This document shows positions 1-4,618 of a stretch of DNA of 7,457 nucleotides, in pieces. Source of the DNA: Balneolales bacterium (GTDB taxonomy: Bacteria; Bacteroidota; Rhodothermia; Balneolales; Natronogracilivirgulaceae); assembly GCA_007127665.1 (NCBI GenBank), contig SKYY01000026.1, positions 1-7,457 on the forward strand. The letters run 5' to 3'. The position numbers and the translations under genes are program-made. Each line of letters opens with the position of its first letter. Positions within the stretch are counted from its first letter, which is position 1. A model generated the notes under the pieces. That model was not told the origin of the DNA, ran no database searches, and saw only the letters and a program-made list of their open reading frames with translations.

Positions 1-69
1 TATCTGATCCGGATAGATCCCCCTGATGTCGTAGGCCTTGAATGCGGAGACATCGCGATGAACGGTCAT
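1..69 (-). CDS. Phosphomannomutase/phosphoglucomutase, N-terminal fragment
   Basis: Reading the minus strand from the ATG at 69-67 gives 23 codons, MTVHRDVSAFKAYDIRGIYP followed by DQI, open to the window edge. The string FKAYDIRG is the signature N terminus of the alpha-D-phosphohexomutase superfamily (ManB/AlgC/PGM type), where it forms part of domain 1. These cytoplasmic enzymes interconvert hexose 1- and 6-phosphates and feed nucleotide-sugar or glycolytic pathways. The catalytic phosphoserine loop lies beyond the window, so mannose versus glucose specificity cannot be decided. The gene starts four bases after the ROK stop codon, which implies co-transcription and probably translational coupling. 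No Shine-Dalgarno is visible in front of the ATG. The motif makes the family assignment strong despite the short fragment. Confidence 0.85.
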   Translation of the reverse strand, partial: MTVHRDVSAFKAYDIRGIYPDQI

Positions 70-73
70 GATG

Positions 74-1351
74 CTATGAATTGGGTCCGAAGTGGTCGGC
101 GTGGCGCAGGTCCTGCTTCATAAGCAGCTCCGGCACGGGGGCCAATATGGTATAAAGTGGCAGTGCAGCAACGCCCAGTGCGGCGGCATCGATGCCTGAG
201 GATGCGATTTCAAGTTCCGGCCGGACTGATTTCCGCGGGATGCGGTGAGGCGGAAGCGCATTAAGAATACGCTTACGCATCCATTGAAGGATATTTTCGG
301 GCAGGCGTCCCCCCAGGAAAATCACTTCCGGATCGATAAGGTATTCAACTGCGGCGATAAGCGGTACCAGTTGATTTGTCCCGGTTTTCAGCCACTCCAT
401 CAGAATGGGGTTGCTTTCGTCAAAGCGGCTGGCAAGATCTTTTTGGGATGATGCGGGATAGCCCGCACCGATCATCTTTTCCTTGAGCAGGAGCATATTG
501 AAATAGCCGCCAAGGTGATCGTGCTCAAAGCGATTGCCATTATCTGCGCGCAGTGAGGAGGGAAAGTAACCAAGCTCGCCCGCGTTGCCGGTGTGACCGG
601 AATAGAGTTGGCCGCGGATGACCAGCCCGCCGCCCAGACCGGCGCCGAAATAGAGAAAGAAAAAGGAGTTGATGTGCTTTCCTTTACCATACCAGTGTTC
701 ACCGATGGCAGCTGCAGAGGCGTTGTTCTCCGTGATGATAGGGAGTCCGAGCCGGTCTTTGAGATATCGCAGCACAGGGGTATTGTCCCAGCCCGGTAGC
801 GCATCGGGATTGAACAAATCGTCGCTCTGCATTTTGTCTTTGGTCGGATCCATGGGTCCGGGCAGTCCCACGCCAACGCCCCAGATTTTCTTTTTACTGA
901 TTTTCTGGTCTTCGATAATCCCCGTAACGGTGCTGCTCATCAGGGACAGGGCTTCTTCCGGTGAAGGGAAATCCAGGTCACGGCTCATCTCGTAGCAGAT
1001 TTTCCCGTTCAGGTTGAGCATGACGGCTGTCAGGTGATCCTTGTCGAAGTCAATGCCGATGGAGTAGGCGGCGTCTTCATTGATCTTGAGCTTGACGGCG
1101 GGGGCCCCCCTCCCGGAAATTTGCCTGGAATGTTCGAGAATAAGCCCGCTTTTTTCCAGTTTCTTTGTGATATTGGTTACTGTCTGGACGGTAAGATGGG
1201 TTTGACGGGAGATATCCATCCGTGTTACCGGACCGTGCAGCCGGATAATCTCCAGGACAATCCGGTTATTGTAGGAGTTGGCGTACTGTAAGTTGGTTCC
1301 GAATAGCATGGTGGATGATCTGAAATCCGGTTTAGACAGCATAGCTGCCAT
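74..1351 (-). CDS. ROK-family transcriptional repressor (NagC/XylR/Mlc-like)
   Basis: Predicted cytoplasmic sugar-responsive DNA-binding regulator. From the start at 1351 it is 425 residues, normal for ROK repressors. Residues about 27-85 form a winged helix-turn-helix (GPVTRMDISRQTHLTVQTV). The ROK actin-like fold follows: GIDFDKDHLTA, GVGVGLPGP (about 158-166), ENNASAAAIGE (about 208-218), FGAGLGGGLVIRG (about 235-247), GELGY (about 258) and IDPEVIFLGG (about 339). The kinase catalytic Asp of ROK sugar kinases (usually END or NDA) is Asn here. The zinc site is also lost: GELGH has become GELGY and no CxCGxxGC cluster follows. It should therefore sense sugar without phosphorylating it. Start choice: the frame opens at 1444, but those first residues are hydrophobic and unlike ROK proteins. 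The ATG at 1351 has GGAG (complement of 1364-1367) 12 bases upstream. ATGs at 1342 and 1309 (MLFGTNLQYANSYN, a family-like beginning) are real alternatives. It is followed four bases later by a phosphohexomutase gene, a likely regulatory target. Confidence 0.94.
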   Translation of the reverse strand: MAAMLSKPDFRSSTMLFGTNLQYANSYNNRIVLEIIRLHGPVTRMDISRQTHLTVQTVTNITKKLEKSGLILEHSRQISGRGAPAVKLKINEDAAYSIGIDFDKDHLTAVMLNLNGKICYEMSRDLDFPSPEEALSLMSSTVTGIIEDQKISKKKIWGVGVGLPGPMDPTKDKMQSDDLFNPDALPGWDNTPVLRYLKDRLGLPIITENNASAAAIGEHWYGKGKHINSFFFLYFGAGLGGGLVIRGQLYSGHTGNAGELGYFPSSLRADNGNRFEHDHLGGYFNMLLLKEKMIGAGYPASSQKDLASRFDESNPILMEWLKTGTNQLVPLIAAVEYLIDPEVIFLGGRLPENILQWMRKRILNALPPHRIPRKSVRPELEIASSGIDAAALGVAALPLYTILAPVPELLMKQDLRHADHFGPNS

Positions 1352-1487
1352 GAAATAAAAAATCTCCAGCAAGATACGGCAAACAGGGCTTGGAAACAGC
1401 TGGCAATTCTCCCGTAAAATAAAAAAAGAAGCGTATCTTTCCATTCACAGACTCAGAAATACTTCTCCGAGTTTGATCCGGATCCGA

Positions 1488-1505
1488 TGCGCCCTGACGG
1501 GCGCA
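1488..1505 (-). repeat. Perfect 7-bp GC-rich hairpin in the ROK leader
   Basis: TGCGCCC (1488-1494) pairs perfectly with GGGCGCA (1499-1505) around a TGAC loop. On the minus strand it follows the T tract of the adjacent terminator-like hairpin. It has no T tract of its own in that direction, and on the plus strand it is followed by a run of A, so it is not a terminator by itself. It may be part of a structured leader of the ROK operon. A perfect GATCCGGATC palindrome lies next to it at 1475-1484. Function unknown. Confidence 0.45.
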
Positions 1506-1506
1506 C

Positions 1507-1543
1507 AAAAAAAAACGCGAGCCGGCTCTCAACCGACTCGCGT
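1507..1543 (-). terminator. Intrinsic terminator-like hairpin, minus strand, upstream of ROK gene
   Basis: On the minus strand an 11-bp stem (ACGCGAGTCGG with CCGGCTCGCGT, arms 1533-1543 and 1515-1525) with a 7-base loop runs straight into nine Ts (complement of the A run 1507-1515). One stem position is a U-G wobble in minus-strand RNA but a C-A mismatch in plus-strand RNA, which favours function on the minus strand. Plus-strand RNA would have no U tract after the hairpin. It would stop transcripts arriving from beyond 1543, yet no minus-strand gene lies there. It is therefore either an attenuator in the leader of the ROK-phosphohexomutase operon or the end of an unannotated small RNA. A further 6-bp stem (ATTACA 1546-1551 with TGTAAT 1558-1563) directly precedes it. 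Confidence 0.7.
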
Positions 1544-1661
1544 ACATTACAGGGACATGTAATTGTTATGATCTATGTAATCAAAGAGTTACCTTCAAAA
1601 ATCACAGAGCTTGAATGCTGCTGCAATCAAACTCATGCAAATGTATAGAGTTGAATCCTAA

Positions 1662-1693
1662 ATTTCAAATTAATTTTTAAAAATATTTGAAAT
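1662..1693. promoter_or_regulatory. AT-rich 9-bp inverted repeat, candidate operator
   Basis: ATTTCAAAT (1662-1670) and ATTTGAAAT (1685-1693) are exact reverse complements separated by 14 A/T bases. AT-rich dyads are typical of operators bound by NagC/Mlc-type ROK repressors, and a ROK gene lies about 310 bases downstream on the minus strand. The assignment to that regulator is inference from proximity and general operator style. A second small dyad, TTTTAG/CTAAAA, is at 1755-1777. Either could simply reflect the local A/T richness. Confidence 0.35.
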
Positions 1694-2078
1694 AATATAC
1701 CACAAACGTCCCACAGCGGTTGCCATGAATCCTTCATCTAATTGCGCTGCATTATTTTAGCATATTCTTTACTAAAACATTAAAAAATTCATACAATTTG
1801 GGTTTCTTAAGTGTACGTTCATCTTTTTCGCTCAGCAAAGAAACGATCCGCCCTTGATCGAGGCGTTACAGAAGTAAGGATGACAGCCCTTTCACGGGCT
1901 GCCACACGAGAGTTCATCAAGAAACATGCTATCCCTTATGACATGTTGTCCATAAGAGCACGATTCCCGCATTTTCTTTCAAAAAAAGAATCGCCATTTT
2001 GTGCTAATTACCATTCTGAGAACAAATCCCTTCCCCCGATTAGTCCTGCAACAGCAAAATTCAAACTTTACGCCTATG

Positions 2079-2165
2079 GATTTCCATAGCGCAGATTTCC
2101 ATAGTGCAGATTTGCATAGTGTAGATTTGCATAGTGTAGATTCCCATAGTGTAGATTTCCATAGC
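2079..2165 (+). repeat. 15-bp tandem repeat, about 5.8 copies
   Basis: Six successive units of the type GATTTCCATAGTGCA begin at 2079, 2094, 2109, 2124, 2139 and 2154; the last is incomplete. Copies differ at only four positions (C/G at 6, T/C at 5, C/T at 12, C/T at 14), so the array is young. The left edge forms a perfect dyad, CTATGG-ATTT-CCATAG, at 2074-2089. It lies 120 bases upstream of the acyl-CoA synthetase start. In the plus frame running through 2076-2213 the array reads as DFHSA/DLHSV pentads, which resembles pentapeptide-repeat protein, but a 45-residue product is doubtful. Iteron-like binding sites or neutral slippage are alternatives. Confidence 0.9.
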
Positions 2166-2178
2166 GGAACGGGCATTA

Positions 2179-2207
2179 ACCAATTTTTCATGAATCGTTG
2201 CTATACT
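2179..2207 (+). promoter_or_regulatory. Weak candidate promoter for acyl-CoA synthetase
   Basis: TATACT at 2202-2207 (within TTGCTATACTG) resembles a -10 element, 78 bases before the coding start. No good -35 hexamer is found at 17-18 bases upstream; the sequence there is ACCAAT-like. The next spacer has a similar TTGCTACATT at 4571-4580 before the channel gene. Supported only by sequence resemblance and position. Confidence 0.3.
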
Positions 2208-2284
2208 GATTGATGTGCTGCAACCGGTTCCTCCCGCATGCGGCCCGGGCGGCAGCAGTCACCTGAACCACAAAACAGGCAGCC

Positions 2285-4438
2285 ATGCAAACCCTCGTCC
2301 AGTTTACCGAACACTACTGCAAGAAATACGCCGATAATCCCTACATGTGGGAAAAACCGCGCAGCCGGGCAAAAGGCCATGCCGGCGAAATGAAATATGG
2401 AAACGGCAGGGGAAATGCGATCGTGGAAGGAAAAAGCACCGAAGAAGGAGCTGCATCCAAAACAGGAAAGACAAAAGTAAACGTCACCGCATCCTACCAG
2501 CCGACAACCTACCGGCAGACCCTGGAACAGGTCCGCGAATTCGGGGCCGGACTGATGGCGCTGGGTGTGGAGCCGGGAGAGCGGGTGGCGCTGCTCTCGG
2601 AGGGACGCAATGACTGGGTGGTCAGCGAACTGGCCATTTTGTTTAACGGAGCGATCAACGTGCCGCTTTCGGTCAAACTTTCTCCCGTCGAACTGCAGTT
2701 CCGCCTCTTCCATTCCGACGCCTCGGTGCTGATCATCTCGCAGGGACAGTTGCCGAAGATCTCCGACATCCGCGCCAACCTGCCGGACCTCAAACAGATC
2801 ATCCTGCTGGATCCGCAGGAGCACTATGCCGAGGACGAGATCAGCAAGAACAAGGTAGTCCGGATGGGACGCCAGCTGCTGGAAAAGCGTCGCGCCGATT
2901 TTGAGCGCAGGAAGGATGGGGTCGGTCCGCATGACCCCGCCAATATCTCCTATACCTCCGGCACTACCGCCGATCCCAAAGGGATCATTCTCACCCACCG
3001 CAACTACACGGCCAACGTGGAGCAGGCGCTCACGCTCATGGACATCCCTCCCACCTACCGCACGCTGCTGATCCTGCCGCTGGACCACTCATTCGCGCAT
3101 ACGGCAGGCATCTACTCGTTCATGGCCAAGGGTGCCAGTATCGGCATGGTGGAGGCGGGACGCACAACCATGGAGACCCTGCGCAACATTCCGAACAACA
3201 TCAGGGAACTCAAACCCAATCTGCTGCTCAGCGTACCGGCCCTGGCCAAAAACTTCCGGAAGAACATCGAGGCGGGTATCCGCGCCAAAGGGCCGTTCGT
3301 GCAGCGGCTGTTCGAGAACGCTCTGAAAACCGCCTACAAGTACAATCGCGAGGGCTACAACAAGAACACTTGGGACCTGATCAGCCGCAGCAAGCTCTTC
3401 CTGTACGACAGAATCCTCTTCAGCAAGGTTCGTGAAAATTTCGGTGGCGAGCTGAAGTTCTTCATCGGCGGCGGCGCGCTTCTGGACATCGAGCTGCAGC
3501 GCTTTTTCTATGCGCTGGGCATGCCCATGATGCAGGGATACGGGCTGTCGGAGGCCACACCGATCATCTCGTCCAATTCACTGGACAAGCACAAATTGGG
3601 GTCGTCCGGACATCTGGTCAACCCGTTGAAACTGAAGATTGTGGATACCGAGCACAGGGAACTGCCCGCAGGTGAGAAAGGCGAGATCATCATAAAGGGA
3701 GAAAACGTGATGAAGGGCTACTGGAAGAATCCCGAAGCCACGCGGGATACGATCCGCGACGGATGGCTGTATACCGGCGACATGGGCTACATGGATGAGG
3801 ACGGTTTTCTGTACGTCCTGGGCCGGTACAAGAGCCTGCTGATCGGCCACGACGGTGAAAAATACAGCCCGGAGGCCATTGAGGAGACACTCTCGGAAAA
3901 ATCACGCTTCATCGAGCAGCTGATGCTCCACAACAACCAGGATCCTTATACGATCGCACTGCTGTTTCCCAACAAAGAGGCCCTGAAGCGCCGGTTGGCG
4001 GAGCGCTCGGGCGGAAAAGCCGGGATGCAATCCGCCCGCGACAAGAAAAAATCACATAAAACAGCACAAAAAGAAACAGCACAAAAAGCAGGAGAAAACA
4101 GGCCGGACCAGGCAGATCAGCCGCCGGATGATGGCAACAGGCAATCGGAAGAAATGATCGATCAGGCGCTCGATATCATACGTTCTGAAATCGACCAGTA
4201 TCGCGAAGGCGGTAAATTCGCTGATCACTTCCCCGACCGCTGGCTTCCCACTGCGATCGGCATCCTCCCGGAGGGGTTCACCGAGGAAAACAAAATGATG
4301 AACAGCACCATGAAGATCGTCCGTGGCCGAATCACCGACAACTATGAAGAACTGATCGAGTATCTGTATCTGCCGGAAGCACGCAACATCCGGCATGCCC
4401 GGAACCGGAAAGCGATGGAAAAACTATTGGGAGCATAG
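2285..4438 (+). CDS. Long-chain fatty acid-CoA ligase (AMP-forming)
   Basis: This 717-residue ANL-superfamily adenylating enzyme should activate fatty acids to acyl-AMP and then acyl-CoA in the cytoplasm or at the inner membrane, for beta-oxidation or lipid synthesis. Motifs in order: P-loop YTSGTTADPKG at 223-233, A5 motif GYGLSEATP at 418-426, GWLYTGD at 493-499, hinge region GRYKSLL at 513-519 with GEKYSPEAIEE at 524-534, and the C-terminal STMKIVRGRI at 674-683, which holds the expected C-terminal-domain lysine. Compared with relatives, two low-complexity stretches look inserted. Residues about 25-68, between NPYMWEK and YQPTTYRQT, are Gly/Lys-rich. Residues about 574-622 in the C-terminal domain are Lys/Gln/Asp-rich with a KTAQKETAQK repeat. 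The first ATG is used, with only a weak CAGG upstream. The gene appears monocistronic; the next gene begins 180 bases later. Acyl chain-length preference cannot be read from the sequence. Confidence 0.95.
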   Translation: MQTLVQFTEHYCKKYADNPYMWEKPRSRAKGHAGEMKYGNGRGNAIVEGKSTEEGAASKTGKTKVNVTASYQPTTYRQTLEQVREFGAGLMALGVEPGERVALLSEGRNDWVVSELAILFNGAINVPLSVKLSPVELQFRLFHSDASVLIISQGQLPKISDIRANLPDLKQIILLDPQEHYAEDEISKNKVVRMGRQLLEKRRADFERRKDGVGPHDPANISYTSGTTADPKGIILTHRNYTANVEQALTLMDIPPTYRTLLILPLDHSFAHTAGIYSFMAKGASIGMVEAGRTTMETLRNIPNNIRELKPNLLLSVPALAKNFRKNIEAGIRAKGPFVQRLFENALKTAYKYNREGYNKNTWDLISRSKLFLYDRILFSKVRENFGGELKFFIGGGALLDIELQRFFYALGMPMMQGYGLSEATPIISSNSLDKHKLGSSGHLVNPLKLKIVDTEHRELPAGEKGEIIIKGENVMKGYWKNPEATRDTIRDGWLYTGDMGYMDEDGFLYVLGRYKSLLIGHDGEKYSPEAIEETLSEKSRFIEQLMLHNNQDPYTIALLFPNKEALKRRLAERSGGKAGMQSARDKKKSHKTAQKETAQKAGENRPDQADQPPDDGNRQSEEMIDQALDIIRSEIDQYREGGKFADHFPDRWLPTAIGILPEGFTEENKMMNSTMKIVRGRITDNYEELIEYLYLPEARNIRHARNRKAMEKLLGA

Positions 4439-4500
4439 CCCGGGTGGATGCGTTTTGTGCCGGTAACCGGTGACACCGACAAAAAAAATGACGGTTTGGA

Positions 4501-4551
4501 TTTTCCCGGAATGGATGCGGTTTTTCCCGGAATGGATGCGGTTTTTCCCGG
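4501..4551. repeat. 21-bp tandem repeat, 2.4 copies, in the spacer after the acyl-CoA synthetase
   Basis: Two identical units of TTTTCCCGGAATGGATGCGGT (split here as 4501-4521 and 4522-4542) are followed by nine bases of a third. A related GGATGCG also occurs at 4446-4452. The spacer 4439-4618 otherwise holds an A8 run at 4481-4488 and a near-palindrome CCGGTAACCGG around 4460-4470. I see no convincing intrinsic terminator for the upstream gene. The T runs within the repeat follow only a 3-bp possible stem. Confidence 0.85.
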
Positions 4552-4618
4552 TTTCCTGAATGTCCCTGTTTTGCTACATTGGTGGATAACAAAACTCATC
4601 ACACCACCGCTGTGACCT

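Larger units (their letters stand above)
1544..2284. other. Divergent AT-rich intergenic region with inverted and tandem repeats
   Basis: This is the spacer between the minus-strand ROK operon and the plus-strand acyl-CoA synthetase. No convincing protein gene is seen. The first part (about 1560-1800) is strongly AT-rich and should contain promoters and operators. The middle part (about 1840-2005) holds four neighbouring short inverted repeats: CGATC/GATCG at 1844-1860, CAGCCC/GGGCTG at 1884-1901, CTTATG/CATAAG at 1935-1956, and AGCAC/GTGCT at 1957-2005 enclosing CGATTC/GAATCG. These could belong to a transcribed structured RNA, but I recognise no known RNA family. The last part contains the 15-bp array listed separately. 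A GTG-initiated reading frame at 1811-2089 has no recognisable domain. Confidence 0.6.

Noticed and set aside
1352..1444. Upstream extension of the ROK protein to the ATG at 1444
   Set aside because: The extra 31 residues are hydrophobic and unlike ROK N termini, while a GGAG lies 12 bases before the ATG at 1351.
1811..2089. 92-residue plus-strand frame starting at GTG
   Set aside because: No recognisable domain, non-ATG start, runs through inverted repeats and into the 15-bp array; a decayed gene cannot be excluded.
2079..2165. CRISPR array
   Set aside because: Repeats are contiguous 15-mers with no unique spacers and no cas genes in the window.
1979..2191. 70-residue minus-strand frame with KSTL-type repeats
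   Set aside because: It is only the antisense reading of the 15-bp tandem array.
2201..3088. 295-residue minus-strand open frame
   Set aside because: Fully antisense to the acyl-CoA synthetase P-loop region; its sequence is low complexity with no recognisable domain, typical of a GC-rich shadow frame.
4481..4488. A8 run beside a CCGGTAACCGG near-palindrome as a terminator
   Set aside because: For plus-strand RNA the hairpin would be followed by A not U, and no minus-strand transcript is expected here.
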